This document shows, one piece after another, positions 49,235 to 58,653 of a DNA stretch of 64,000 nt. Each line of letters starts with the position of its first letter. Positions within the stretch are counted from its first letter, which is position 1. Under the pieces are notes generated by a model that saw only the letters and a program-made list of their open reading frames with translations, searched no databases and had not been told where the DNA came from. Source of the stretch: Alteromonas naphthalenivorans (GTDB taxonomy: Bacteria; Pseudomonadota; Gammaproteobacteria; Enterobacterales; Alteromonadaceae); contig NC_015554.1 of the NCBI RefSeq assembly GCF_000213655.1, positions 1,054,001-1,118,000 on the forward strand, in the 5' to 3' direction. Both the position numbers and the translations under genes were made by a program.

Positions 49235-49897
49235 ATGTATCAACATTTAGATGTTCAGGGCAATCCCATTGCCTTGCCAGTAGGAAAAGTGGCGTGCATC
49301 GGTCGCAACTATCTTGATCATATTGAAGAAATGAAATCCGTGGTTTCAGCATCCCCTTTGTTGTTTTTAAAACCCAAAGCGGCGTTGTGCGACATGGGCA
49401 AACCGCTCAGTATTCCTACCGACCAAGGTGAATGCCATAACGAACTGGAAGTTGCTGTGCTGCTAAAGCACGCGGTGTCTAAAGCAACAGAAGATGAAGT
49501 GTTAGCGGCCATTTGGGGTATTGGGCTTGGTTTAGATTTAACCTTGCGTGATGTTCAGCGCGAGCTTAAGGCGCAAGGGCAACCCTGGGAACGCGCAAAG
49601 TCCTTCGATTTAAGTTGTCCAGTGTCAGGCTTCGTTCCAATCGATAGCATCACTGACTTACAAGATTTACGTTTTACGTTAAGTATAAACGGTGAAGTGC
49701 GTCAATCTGGGCATACCGCAATGATGCTACATAAAATAGTGCCCTTAATTGCTCACATGTCGCAGACTTTTACTCTTGATGCGGGTGATATAGTGTTAAC
49801 TGGCACCCCTAAAGGGGTAGGGCCATTGCTTGTGGGTGACACTATCGAAGCCACCTTACACGATAAAATTACTGTTAATACAAAGGTTGTACGCTAA
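49235..49897 (+). CDS. Fumarylacetoacetate hydrolase family protein (YcgM-like)
   Basis: 220 residues. GKVACIGRNYLDHIEEM, FLKPKAALCDMG, metal-binding HNELEVAVLL and LTGTPKGVGPLLVGD are FAH-fold signatures. Related enzymes are acylpyruvase or oxaloacetate decarboxylases. One base separates it from the upstream gene, and its stop overlaps ycgN, so the three are cotranscribed. Confidence 0.92.
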   Translation: MYQHLDVQGNPIALPVGKVACIGRNYLDHIEEMKSVVSASPLLFLKPKAALCDMGKPLSIPTDQGECHNELEVAVLLKHAVSKATEDEVLAAIWGIGLGLDLTLRDVQRELKAQGQPWERAKSFDLSCPVSGFVPIDSITDLQDLRFTLSINGEVRQSGHTAMMLHKIVPLIAHMSQTFTLDAGDIVLTGTPKGVGPLLVGDTIEATLHDKITVNTKVVR

Positions 49898-50391
49898 TGA
49901 CTGCCCCTTTTTGGGAAACCAAAACCCTTGAAGAAATGACCCAAAAGGAATGGGAGTCATTATGCGATGGCTGTGCAAAATGTTGCTTACATAAGTTTAT
50001 TGACGATGAAAACGAGGAAGCGCAAGCGCCTACAGATTACATCAATGCCAATGAGCAAATTCATTACACTAATATTGTTTGTTCTCTGCTAAATACAAAA
50101 AGTTGTGAATGTACCCAATATGCGAAGCGAACTGAGCTTGTTCCTGATTGTGTTCAGCTAACTAAAGCAAACCTAAAAGATATCTTCTTTATGCCTACAA
50201 GTTGCGCTTATCGCCGTCTGCATGAAGGGCGAGGTTTGCCGTCTTGGCATCCACTGTTGAATAAGGGCAAAAAGCACGTGATGCACAAAAATGGCATGTC
50301 TGTGCGAAACAAAACGGTGTTTGAAACCGATGTGAATTTAGATGCCTTCGAAGATTATATTGCCATTTGGCCGTTGGAAGATTTAGATTAA
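49897..50391 (+). CDS. ycgN: YcgN (UPF0260) family cysteine-rich protein
   Basis: 164 residues, family length ~150. WESLCDGCAKCCLHKFIDDE gives a CxxCxxCC cluster; more cysteines occur in VCSLLNTKSCECTQY and LVPDCVQL, likely for a metal or Fe-S site. Function unknown. It overlaps the convergent GNAT gene by four bases. Confidence 0.92.
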   Translation: MTAPFWETKTLEEMTQKEWESLCDGCAKCCLHKFIDDENEEAQAPTDYINANEQIHYTNIVCSLLNTKSCECTQYAKRTELVPDCVQLTKANLKDIFFMPTSCAYRRLHEGRGLPSWHPLLNKGKKHVMHKNGMSVRNKTVFETDVNLDAFEDYIAIWPLEDLD

Positions 50392-50936
50392 GCGGTAATA
50401 CTGTAAAGCAGCGCATCTCGCCCAAAAATGCGCTTGCGGCACAGTCCTTCCTTTTCAGCACCAATTCTCTCGGCTACACGCAAACTGGCTTTATTGTTGG
50501 GCTCGATAAGGCATTCTAATCGGTGTAAATTCATTTGTGTAAAGGCTAATTTTTTTAACGCCTCACAAATGGCTGTTGCTAGGCCTTTTCCACATGAGTC
50601 GGAACGAAGCCAATAACCCAAATTCGCGGTTAGATGAGTGTGGTGAATATAGTTGATAATCCCCATGCCCAAACAGCGCTCATCGTGCATAAGCAAGTAG
50701 GTTAACCCATAGCCTGACTCTCGTGCGGCTTCCATAGATTGAATACATTGTTTCGCCAATGCAGGGGTAACTGGGCACAGCGTGGCACCAAGCCAGGGTT
50801 TTACATGATGAATAGATTGCTGTGAAGCCTCACACAAGGCTTCAACATGTTTAGGGGCTATGCGCTGTATTGTCACCGGTCCCTGTTCTGTGTGGATAGG
50901 AGGGAGCCTAGACGGCAAAATAGAAAGGTCTATCAA
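50388..50936 (-). CDS. RimJ/RimL-type GNAT acetyltransferase
   Basis: 182 residues. Late sequence typical of Rim-like enzymes: NLGYWLRSDSCGKGLATAICEALKKLAFTQMNLHRLECLIEPNNKASLRVAERIGAEKEG, with the acetyl-CoA loop SCGKGLA. The substrate is probably a protein N-terminus or amine. Overlaps dsbB by four bases. Confidence 0.9.
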   Translation of the reverse strand: MIDLSILPSRLPPIHTEQGPVTIQRIAPKHVEALCEASQQSIHHVKPWLGATLCPVTPALAKQCIQSMEAARESGYGLTYLLMHDERCLGMGIINYIHHTHLTANLGYWLRSDSCGKGLATAICEALKKLAFTQMNLHRLECLIEPNNKASLRVAERIGAEKEGLCRKRIFGRDALLYSITA

Positions 50937-51460
50937 AAGGGTTTCTTATCCAGCAATCTACATGCAAACACAATAGCAAATACCACAAAGTAAGCGGCAA
51001 ATAGAATTTGCATCCACTCAGCCATTCCCATTGAAAGAAACTGCCAACTGTCTTCTAAGCAATCACCCTCGGCGGCAAAAATGGCAGGTATCCACTCATG
51101 CAATTGCAGCCATGATGGGAAGTTAGGCACGATTTCACAGCTGGCGAAAAAAGGGTTCGGCGCATTTAAAATACCAATATGTTCTTTAGCGATTAAAAAG
51201 CCCCAACCAGCAGATACTGCCCAACCGGCAAAACCGACCATGCGGGTAAGGCCGTTATTTTTAATCAAAACAAAAAGTGCTGACAACACAATGCCGTACA
51301 TGGCAGTTCGTTGGTAAATGCACATAATGCAGGGTTTCAAGCCCATACCATATTGAAAATAAAGTGCAGCTAGTTCTAGCCCCAGAGATGTGGCAAAAAG
51401 CACAAGCCATGAAGACTTGTGCTCTGCCCAGCGACTAATGCGATGTACTACTGAACGCAT
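50933..51460 (-). CDS. dsbB: Disulfide bond formation protein DsbB
   Basis: 175 residues, four membrane helices. First periplasmic CxxC pair in LKPCIMCIYQR (near residue 43); second pair in the ASCEIVPNFPSW and GDCLEDSW loop. Reoxidises DsbA and passes electrons to quinone. Lies nine bases after nhaB, the same neighbourhood as in E. coli. Confidence 0.95.
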   Translation of the reverse strand: MRSVVHRISRWAEHKSSWLVLFATSLGLELAALYFQYGMGLKPCIMCIYQRTAMYGIVLSALFVLIKNNGLTRMVGFAGWAVSAGWGFLIAKEHIGILNAPNPFFASCEIVPNFPSWLQLHEWIPAIFAAEGDCLEDSWQFLSMGMAEWMQILFAAYFVVFAIVFACRLLDKKPF

Positions 51461-51469
51461 GTCTATTTC

Positions 51470-53053
51470 CTAGTGTGAAACCACACCGCTAACAGCTTCT
51501 GTCGCGGTATGATGTTCGATTAAGTGCATGTCGTACAGCCATTGGGTTGCATCGGCTAAGCCTACATAGGTAGCTACCAAGCCCACAATGGTTAGCACAA
51601 TGGTGTATGGCAATGCCATCATCACCATGCGGCCGTAAGACAAGCGTAGTAAAGGTGCAATCGCAGAGGTTAGCATGAACAAGAATGCAGCTTGACCGTT
51701 AGGTGTAGCAACACTCGGCAAGTTAGTACCCGTGTTAATCGCAACCGCTAGCATATCGTACTGGTCACGAGTAATTTGGCCAGCTTGCAGGGCTGCGGTA
51801 ACTTCTGTGATATACACAGAGCCTACAAACACGTTATCACTCACCATAGATAACACACCGTTGGCGAGGTAAAACATCACCATCTGGGTTTCACCTTCAA
51901 AGCTTAGTACCCAATGAATAACAGGTTGGAATAAGCCTTGGTCGATAATCACAGCCACAACACCAAAGAATACGCAAAGCAATGCGGTAAACGGTAGGGC
52001 TTCTTCAAACGCTTTACCTAAAGCGTGCTCTTCAATAATACCGCTCATCGACGTTGCTAGTACAATAACAGAAAGGCCGATTAACCCTACTGACGCCATG
52101 TGCGTAGCCAAGCCCACTACTAACCATACGCCAATTAGTGCCTGAACCACGAGCTTAGCTGTTTCACGTTTGCTGCGGCTTTTATCCATATGTTCGCTGT
52201 AATCGGTAAGAATTTTTCTTACTGAATTTGGTAGTTTTGCACCATAAGTAAACCAACCCGTTTTCTCTAGGATCATGGTGGTTAACAAGCCGAAAACGAA
52301 AACAGGTAAGCTAACAGGGGCCATGCGGATAAAGAATTCAACGAAATCCCATCCAGCCTTATCAGCAATAATTAGGTTTTGCGGTTCACCTACCATGGTC
52401 ATCACGCCGCCCAGTGCGGTACCTACCGCAGAGTGCATCATTAGATTACGAAGGAAGGCACGGAAGTTTTCTAGGTCATTACTGCCTAGCGAATCTACAC
52501 CGTCGTCACTCGTGTGGTCATGATCTGAGTGGAACTCTTTACCTGAAGCGACCTTGTGGTAAATAGAGTAGAAACCTAAACCCACACTGATGATTACTGC
52601 CACTACGGTTAGCGCATCAAGAAATGCCGATAAAAAGGCTGATGCAAAGATAAACGACAGTGACAACACCATTTTGTTTTTAACCCCAATCACTAACTTG
52701 GTGAATAAAAACATCAGCAGGTCTTTCATAAAGTAGATACCGGCAACCATGAAGACCAGAAGTAATAGTACTTCAAGGTTAACCTCAATTTCGTGCATCA
52801 TGTGCCCGGGCGTAGTCATCCCAATGAACATGGCCTCAATGAGTAGTAAACCACCTGGCTGCAACGGATAGCATTTGAGCGCCATGGCGAGAGTAAAGAT
52901 AAATTGGATCACTAATGTCCAACCCGCCAAGTAGGGGTCAACCATAAACAATACTGGGTTGATAATGAGGAAGGCAATTATGGTCTGCTTATACCAATTT
53001 GGTGCGTGTCCCAGAAAGTTACTAAAGACCGCCGAGATCATTGAGGTTTGCAT
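51470..53053 (-). CDS. nhaB: Na+/H+ antiporter NhaB
   Basis: 527 residues (E. coli 513) with about twelve membrane helices. Family phrases: [80 protein letters not shown]. Exports sodium for pH and salt homeostasis at the inner membrane. Divergent from fadR, a conserved arrangement. Confidence 0.95.
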   Translation of the reverse strand: MQTSMISAVFSNFLGHAPNWYKQTIIAFLIINPVLFMVDPYLAGWTLVIQFIFTLAMALKCYPLQPGGLLLIEAMFIGMTTPGHMMHEIEVNLEVLLLLVFMVAGIYFMKDLLMFLFTKLVIGVKNKMVLSLSFIFASAFLSAFLDALTVVAVIISVGLGFYSIYHKVASGKEFHSDHDHTSDDGVDSLGSNDLENFRAFLRNLMMHSAVGTALGGVMTMVGEPQNLIIADKAGWDFVEFFIRMAPVSLPVFVFGLLTTMILEKTGWFTYGAKLPNSVRKILTDYSEHMDKSRSKRETAKLVVQALIGVWLVVGLATHMASVGLIGLSVIVLATSMSGIIEEHALGKAFEEALPFTALLCVFFGVVAVIIDQGLFQPVIHWVLSFEGETQMVMFYLANGVLSMVSDNVFVGSVYITEVTAALQAGQITRDQYDMLAVAINTGTNLPSVATPNGQAAFLFMLTSAIAPLLRLSYGRMVMMALPYTIVLTIVGLVATYVGLADATQWLYDMHLIEHHTATEAVSGVVSH

Positions 53054-53494
53054 GAGTTCCTATTCCTTTTACAACAAAGCCGCTAACATTGCGTCTTTAC
53101 GTTTTGAATTTCTGGTTATTGCACACATAAACTGACTTTCATCGAGGGCAAGTGATTGCAAGTTGTCGATAATCGGGCAGTTTTGCTGCTTTCATTATAA
53201 TAGTCCGAAATTAAGCGTACATGATATTACAACCTTGAGAAAGCAATTCACAGACCCCATAAAAGGAAAGTTAGCGGAATTTCTCACGTTAGGTTGTTAA
53301 TCAACCTAACAATGTAGTTTATTGCGTTGAGTAAGTCTGCTTTTGCGTGATAAAAAACGATTAACGCAAAAGTTTTAGGATTATTTTAATGAAATGTTAA
53401 CAAGTGTTGTTGGCAGGGGATTTTTCATTGTGATAATAAAAGCGCATCTGGTACAATCAGTCGCAGAATAACAATAACGTGCAGGCGATTAGTT
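53054..53494. other. Divergent nhaB-fadR intergenic region
   Basis: 441 bp. Contains the 23-bp inverted repeat at 53288-53310 and TATAAT at 53196-53201 that may belong to the nhaB or fadR promoter. No gene or RNA was recognised. Confidence 0.5.
53288..53310. promoter_or_regulatory. Perfect 9-bp inverted repeat, candidate operator
   Basis: GTTAGGTTG (53288-53296) and CAACCTAAC (53302-53310) with a 5-bp spacer. No T-run follows, so an operator is more likely than a terminator. Lies 235 bp from nhaB and 185 bp from fadR. Confidence 0.45.
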
Positions 53495-54205
53495 ATGATT
53501 TATAAGGCGCAGAGTCCCGCTGGATTTGCCGAAGAATATATTGTTGAATCGATTTGGAGTGGACGCTTCCCGCCGGGTACAATTTTGCCTGCCGAAAGAG
53601 AGCTTTCAGAACTTATTGGTGTAACACGCACAACCTTACGTGAAGTTTTGCAACGTTTGGCTCGTGACGGTTGGTTGACCATTCAGCATGGTAAACCCAC
53701 AAAAGTGAATAACTTTTGGGAAAGCTGTGGCTTGAACATTCTAGAAACGTTAGCGCGTCTTGATCAAGAAGGCATTCCTGAGCTAGTAGACAACCTCTTA
53801 GCGGCACGTACAAATTTAAGTGCTGTGTTTATCCGAGGTGCAATTCGCAACAACCCCAAAGAATCAGCTGAGATTATTGCTCGTTATAAAAACGTGGAAG
53901 AAGACGGCGCTGCTTTTGCGCAATTCGATTACCAAATGACCCATGATTTAGCATTGGCATCAAATAATAATGTGTTCGTGTTAATGATGAATGGTTTCAG
54001 AGGTATGTATTCGCGTATTGGTGGTTTCTATTTCGATCATGAACAAGCGCGAGATGTGGCTAAAGCTTATTACGCGAAATTGCTTGATGCTGCAGAAAAC
54101 GAAAGACACGATAAAGTACCTGTTGTAGTAAGAGACTATGGTATTGAAAGTGGTAAAGTTTGGCAGCAAGTACGAGACAGTATGCCTAAAGATATTGTGG
54201 ATTAG
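53495..54205 (+). CDS. fadR: Fatty acid metabolism regulator FadR
   Basis: 236 residues (E. coli 239). GntR winged helix: [62 protein letters not shown] (residues ~7-70), followed by the acyl-CoA-binding helical domain ([22 protein letters not shown]). Activates unsaturated fatty-acid synthesis and represses beta-oxidation; acyl-CoA releases it. Confidence 0.96.
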   Translation: MIYKAQSPAGFAEEYIVESIWSGRFPPGTILPAERELSELIGVTRTTLREVLQRLARDGWLTIQHGKPTKVNNFWESCGLNILETLARLDQEGIPELVDNLLAARTNLSAVFIRGAIRNNPKESAEIIARYKNVEEDGAAFAQFDYQMTHDLALASNNNVFVLMMNGFRGMYSRIGGFYFDHEQARDVAKAYYAKLLDAAENERHDKVPVVVRDYGIESGKVWQQVRDSMPKDIVD

Positions 54206-54270
54206 CGCGATGGCTGTAGGGGAAAGCGAATTCACCCTCAAGCTAAAATCGTAGTTATTAACGTATTATC

Positions 54271-54300
54271 AAAAACGTCCTTTCAGGGCGTTTTTTTGTT
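54271..54300 (+). terminator. Intrinsic terminator of fadR
   Basis: AAAAACGTCC-TTTC-AGGGCGTTTTTTT: stem with one G-T pair and a T7 run. Confidence 0.88.
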
Positions 54301-54435
54301 TTAAGACACAGCTTGTAACTATTTACTACTCAGTTTGGCTGCATTAGTGCTTTTTAACCCTATATAAACCTTACAAATTACCTATACTTTGGGGTTAAGT
54401 TTTGTCACATATCATCTCCCGGAAAAGGAACTATC

Positions 54436-56622
54436 ATGAAATCTTTATGGATAGCATCGTGTATGACGTTGACGGCGAGTCTTTCGCTTGGAGCGTGCAG
54501 CGATAATAGCACTAGCATGAAACAATCCTCTCAAATAGAAAAACAGCAAGGCGTTAAATTGATTACTGATACTCCAGCACCGGTTGCACAGAAAATTCCT
54601 CATGAGTTAACAGCTCACGGCGTCGTTCGTAATGATGACTATTACTGGATGCGAGATGATAGTCGTGAAGACGAGAAAGTGTTAGCGCACTTAGAAAAAG
54701 AAAATGCGTATTTAGAAACTGTTATGGCGCCATTAAAAGATAACAGAGAAACCTTGTACGAAGAGCTGATTGCCCGAATAGAGAAAGATGACACAACGGT
54801 TCCCTATTTAAAAAATGATTATTGGTACTTCACCGAATACTCTGGGGAAAATGAATACCCTATTTATCTGCGTAAACCATCGATGGATGCAGAGGAACAG
54901 GTATTACTGAATATGAATGTGATGGCCGAAGGCCATGACTACTATAATATTGGCGACTACTCAGTAAGCACCGACAATAACTTACTCGCGTATTCTGAAG
55001 ATACATTGAGCCGTCGCGTTTATACTATTCTTGTAAAAAATTTAGCCACGGGTGAGTTGCTGTCAGACCAACTGACAGGTACCTCTGGTGCTGTAGAGTG
55101 GGCCAACGACAATAAACACCTTTTCTATGTGAAGAAAGATCTGCAAACCTTATTAGGCTTCCAGGTTTATCGTCATGTGCTTGGTACACCCCAAGAAGAC
55201 GATACGCTAGTGTTTGAGGAAACTGATCCTACGTTTTATACCTACATTAGTAAAAGCAAAGATGATGACATGATTTACATTCATCATAGTCACACAGACA
55301 AAAGTGCAGTGACCTTAATAGATGCGAACCAACCTACTAAAGCGCCAGTTCCATTCTTGCCTATTAGAGAAGATGAGGAATACAGCATTGAAAAGTCGGG
55401 TGATAGCTACTTTGTTCTGACTAACAATGCAGCAACTAATTTTCGAGTTATGAAAGCGCCAGCTTCTGCAACCGATGACATGTCCAAATGGGAAGAGGTG
55501 ATTAGCCACAACCCTGACGTATTTATTCAAGATATTGAAGTGTTAGGCGACTTTTTGGTAGTAAAAGAGAAGCAAGACGGTGTGTTACGTCTGGTTGCGC
55601 ACAATCTAAACACTGATAAAGCCACAGTAATACCTACCGATGACCCTATTTACGGCGCTTACTTTACCGGTAACACTCAGCAAGATACTAATACTTTGCG
55701 TATTTATTATAGTTCGTTAACTACGCCCGCAAGCATTGTAGATATCGATTTAAACACCTTCGATAAAGAAGTCCTTAAACAAACTAAGGTCTCTGACACA
55801 TTTTCTTCAGCGGCTTATACCTCTGAACGTGTCATGATTATAGCGCAGGATGGAGCAAGTATTCCCGTTTCGTTGGTTTATCGTAATGATATGTTTAACA
55901 AAGATGGCACTAATCCACTGTATCAGTATGCGTATGGTTCTTACGGTGCCACGATTGAGCCAACATTTAGAAGTAGTTGGTTATCGCTAGTAGATAGAGG
56001 CTTTGTGGTAGCGATTGCCCATATTCGCGGCGGGCAGATGTTAGGCCGACAGTGGTATGAAGACGGTAAGATGCACAGCAAAATTAATACATTTACCGAC
56101 TTTATCGACGTATCAAAAGGCTTGATTGAAAAGCAATATGCCGATCCTAATCGTGTGTTCGCGATGGGCGGCAGTGCGGGTGGTTTGTTAATGGGCGCGA
56201 TTGCGAATATGGCACCTGAACTTTATTTAGGGATTTCTGCTCATGTTCCGTTCGTGGATGTTGTTACTACCATGAGTGACGACTCCATTCCTTTAACCAC
56301 TGGGGAATATACAGAGTGGGGTAACCCTGCGAATAAAGATGAATTCGACTATATTTTATCTTATTCACCGTACGATCAAGTGAGTGCCCAAGATTACCCT
56401 CACATGTTAGTGACAACAGGGCTTCACGACTCACAAGTGCAATACTTTGAGCCGATGAAATGGGTTGCGAAACTACGTGACTACAAAACGAATGATAATT
56501 TGTTGTTGTTTCAAACAGATATGGAAGCTGGCCACGGTGGTGCATCTGGTCGGTTCAAACGTTTTGAGTCAACAGCGCTAGAATATGCATTCGTGTTTTA
56601 CCTGGCAGGTATAGAAATCTAG
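54436..56622 (+). CDS. S9 prolyl oligopeptidase family peptidase (oligopeptidase B-like), lipoprotein
   Basis: 728 residues. An N-terminal signal MKSLWIASCMTLTASLSLGAC has a lipobox (LGAC), so the enzyme is probably anchored in the envelope. The propeller domain begins HGVVRNDDYYWMRDDSRED; the hydrolase domain has GGSAGG with Ser near residue 579, Asp in TTGLHDSQVQYFEP and His in AGHGGASGRFK. Oligopeptidase B cuts short peptides after Arg/Lys; typical members are cytosolic. AAAAGGAAC precedes the ATG. Confidence 0.92.
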   Translation: MKSLWIASCMTLTASLSLGACSDNSTSMKQSSQIEKQQGVKLITDTPAPVAQKIPHELTAHGVVRNDDYYWMRDDSREDEKVLAHLEKENAYLETVMAPLKDNRETLYEELIARIEKDDTTVPYLKNDYWYFTEYSGENEYPIYLRKPSMDAEEQVLLNMNVMAEGHDYYNIGDYSVSTDNNLLAYSEDTLSRRVYTILVKNLATGELLSDQLTGTSGAVEWANDNKHLFYVKKDLQTLLGFQVYRHVLGTPQEDDTLVFEETDPTFYTYISKSKDDDMIYIHHSHTDKSAVTLIDANQPTKAPVPFLPIREDEEYSIEKSGDSYFVLTNNAATNFRVMKAPASATDDMSKWEEVISHNPDVFIQDIEVLGDFLVVKEKQDGVLRLVAHNLNTDKATVIPTDDPIYGAYFTGNTQQDTNTLRIYYSSLTTPASIVDIDLNTFDKEVLKQTKVSDTFSSAAYTSERVMIIAQDGASIPVSLVYRNDMFNKDGTNPLYQYAYGSYGATIEPTFRSSWLSLVDRGFVVAIAHIRGGQMLGRQWYEDGKMHSKINTFTDFIDVSKGLIEKQYADPNRVFAMGGSAGGLLMGAIANMAPELYLGISAHVPFVDVVTTMSDDSIPLTTGEYTEWGNPANKDEFDYILSYSPYDQVSAQDYPHMLVTTGLHDSQVQYFEPMKWVAKLRDYKTNDNLLLFQTDMEAGHGGASGRFKRFESTALEYAFVFYLAGIEI

Positions 56623-56667
56623 CTGACGAGATTTAAGCTAGCACCACTATGTTTTACTGACATAACG

Positions 56668-56702
56668 AACAGGCAAATGCTTCAGCATCTGCCTGTTTTT
56701 AC
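56668..56702 (+). terminator. Intrinsic terminator of the S9 peptidase gene
   Basis: AACAGGCAAATGC (56668-56680) pairs with GCATCTGCCTGTT (56685-56697) with one A-C mismatch, TTCA loop, followed by TTT. Confidence 0.88.
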
Positions 56703-56737
56703 ATTTGGCATTTGTTAACACTAAAAGGAAACATGCT

Positions 56738-57130
56738 ATGAACAGTAATCCCGTTGGTTGGTTTGAAATTTATGTTGAAGACATGCCTCGCGCGCAGGCT
56801 TTCTACGAAAGCGTGCTGACGGTTTCCTTGGAAGCACTGGAAGACCCCTCAGCAGATAAATCTCAAGGCGCATTCAGTATGATGACGTTCCCCTCTGACA
56901 TGGAACACTATGGCGCCAGTGGTGCATTAGTTCATATGGAGGGTGCCCCAGTAGGTAAAAATAGCACCTTAGTCTATTTTGCATGTGAGGACTGCGCCGT
57001 TGAAGCGGGTAGGGTAGTTGACGCAGGAGGCGTTCTTGAGAAAGAAAAAATGGCGATTGGTGAATATGGATTTATTGCGTTAGCCATTGATACAGAAGGG
57101 AATATGATTGGGTTTCATTCCCAAGCGTAA
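56738..57130 (+). CDS. VOC (glyoxalase/bleomycin resistance) family protein
   Basis: 130 residues from ATG 56738, chosen for AAAAGGAA upstream. WFEIYVEDMPRAQAFYESVL is the classic first VOC motif; GEYGFIALAIDTEGNMIGFHS closes the second half. Cytosolic metal-binding fold with undefined substrate. Confidence 0.9.
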   Translation: MNSNPVGWFEIYVEDMPRAQAFYESVLTVSLEALEDPSADKSQGAFSMMTFPSDMEHYGASGALVHMEGAPVGKNSTLVYFACEDCAVEAGRVVDAGGVLEKEKMAIGEYGFIALAIDTEGNMIGFHSQA

Positions 57131-57221
57131 ACTTTTTACGGTTTTGTTTTTTTATTAGTATGCGGTTTCTAATTGTACTTTGTATAGTGATTCTGTAATC
57201 GAACATTCACAGGAGCTGACG

Positions 57222-57581
57222 ATGACAACCACTGATACCATTAAAGGTAAAATTAACGAAGCAGAAGACATGGCTCGCAAAATTTGGCTAGCAGGGCTTG
57301 GCGCGTACGGAAAAAGCGTAGAAGAAGCACAAGGTCGTTACGAAAAGCTAAGTGAAGACGCGAACAAAATGTTTGATGACTTAGTAATCAAAGGTGAAAC
57401 GCTAGAAGACGATGCGCGTAGTAAGTTTAAGTCGACCACCAATGATGTTGAAAACCGTGTGGCAGATGTACGTAAAAAACTGGGCTTAGATACCGACCCC
57501 GCCGATCATCGTATTGAAGAGCTTTCAGCAAAAATTGATGCGTTGACGGAAGCCGTAGCTAAGCTAGCGGCGAATAAATAG
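57222..57581 (+). CDS. Phasin family protein (PHA granule-associated)
   Basis: 119 residues from ATG 57222 with CAGGAG upstream. The N-terminal ARKIWLAGLGAYGKSVEEAQGRYEKLSEDANKMFDDLVIKGETLE is the TIGR01837-type phasin pattern; a coiled-coil end (RIEELSAKIDALTEAVAKLA) follows. Such proteins coat polyhydroxyalkanoate granules. A second phasin-like gene follows 160 bp later. No PHA synthase is in this window. Confidence 0.92.
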   Translation: MTTTDTIKGKINEAEDMARKIWLAGLGAYGKSVEEAQGRYEKLSEDANKMFDDLVIKGETLEDDARSKFKSTTNDVENRVADVRKKLGLDTDPADHRIEELSAKIDALTEAVAKLAANK

Positions 57582-57741
57582 CACTTAAGTTTTATTGTTG
57601 CTATTTTTTAGCAAGGTAGTTGCTGTCGTTTTTTGTAGTCCTGTTACTTACAAAGGTATTAGTGCCAATGCTGGTGCTAATACTGATACTAATAGAACGT
57701 AATAACTACCTTGCCCTATTCGTTTTGAAGCGGGAGGTTAC

Positions 57742-58509
57742 ATGCCTAATAATCACAAATCATCACCACTATTTGGATGGCTTACAGCGGGTTCTGATTT
57801 AATATCAGCGCAACTTGAAAGTACAGCTAGTACAGTAAGTAAAAAAATTGATGATACTCACTCCTCAATTGAGGCTATGCAGCGCAAGGGCGCTGAAGTA
57901 GAAGGTGAGTTGAAACGTCGATTTAACCCAGTTTCATTAGTTGATAGCGCACAACAGTTGGTGATGTCTACGCCACTGTTTAGTTTACTTTCTGGTGGGA
58001 AAGCACGGGTTGAAAGAGAGCATCAAATAGCGTTACTTTCCGCAAAAGTTGATTTACTGGTAGAGCAAGTCGCATTGCTTGCCGCGAAACGAGCGGCAGA
58101 GAAAGCCCAAACGCCAACAAAAACACCTGCAAAAGCCCCGGTAAAAGCGGCCCCAAAGTCGACAGCTAAGGCTGCTTCAAAAACGACACTAAAACCCACG
58201 GCTAAAGCGACACCTAAAGCAGCCTCAAAACCTGCCACCAAAACGACCGCTGCGGCAACCAAAGCGGCTAGTAAAACCTCTACGGCTAGTAAAACCACTA
58301 CGGCTAGTAAATCGACTTCGGCAAAAACACCTGCCGTTGCGAAATCAACCACTACGACTTCCGCTGCATCGAAGCCAGCAGCGACTAAAACGACTGCCGC
58401 TAAGGCTTCAGGAACTAAGCCCCAAGCGACGAAGTCTTCAACATCAAGTAGCGGTACGTCTACTGCGACGAAAACCAACGGTGACAGCAAGGCAGATGGC
58501 GACTCGTAA
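57742..58509 (+). CDS. PhaF-like phasin with histone H1-like Ala/Lys/Thr-rich tail
   Basis: 255 residues. The N-terminal ~125 form a phasin-like, amphipathic region ending in a coiled coil (LLSAKVDLLVEQVALLAAKRA). The remaining ~130 are low complexity, with many TKT/AAKA/SKTT units, resembling the DNA-binding tail of PhaF. Such proteins tether granules to the nucleoid. GGAGG lies upstream of the ATG. The N-terminal half is less conserved than the first phasin. Confidence 0.82.
   Translation: MPNNHKSSPLFGWLTAGSDLISAQLESTASTVSKKIDDTHSSIEAMQRKGAEVEGELKRRFNPVSLVDSAQQLVMSTPLFSLLSGGKARVEREHQIALLSAKVDLLVEQVALLAAKRAAEKAQTPTKTPAKAPVKAAPKSTAKAASKTTLKPTAKATPKAASKPATKTTAAATKAASKTSTASKTTTASKSTSAKTPAVAKSTTTTSAASKPAATKTTAAKASGTKPQATKSSTSSSGTSTATKTNGDSKADGDS
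58142..58480 (+). repeat. Low-complexity Ala/Lys/Thr/Ser coding repeats
   Basis: Degenerate in-frame units such as GGCTAGTAAAACC recur through the tail of the PhaF-like gene, with three close copies near 58266-58313. Confidence 0.6.
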
Positions 58510-58549
58510 ACCTTTAGCACCTTACTGGCTACACCATTAGGCGCAAAAA

Positions 58550-58577
58550 AAGAGAGTAGGGCACTCTCTTCTTTTAT
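58550..58577. terminator. Bidirectional terminator between convergent genes
   Basis: AAGAGAGT-AGGGC-ACTCTCTT with CTTTT on the plus side and TTTTTTT on the minus side. It serves both the PhaF-like gene and the HD-GYP-like gene. Confidence 0.88.
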
Positions 58578-58653
58578 AGTCGCGTTTGATAGCGATGTTA
58601 GTGTTTAGCCACAGGCGTTGCATCGCCACGGGCGTTAAAACATAGACACGGGC

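Noticed and set aside
57620..57802. 60-codon hydrophobic frame between phasin genes
   Set aside because: Overlaps the PhaF-like start in another frame and has no clear start signal.
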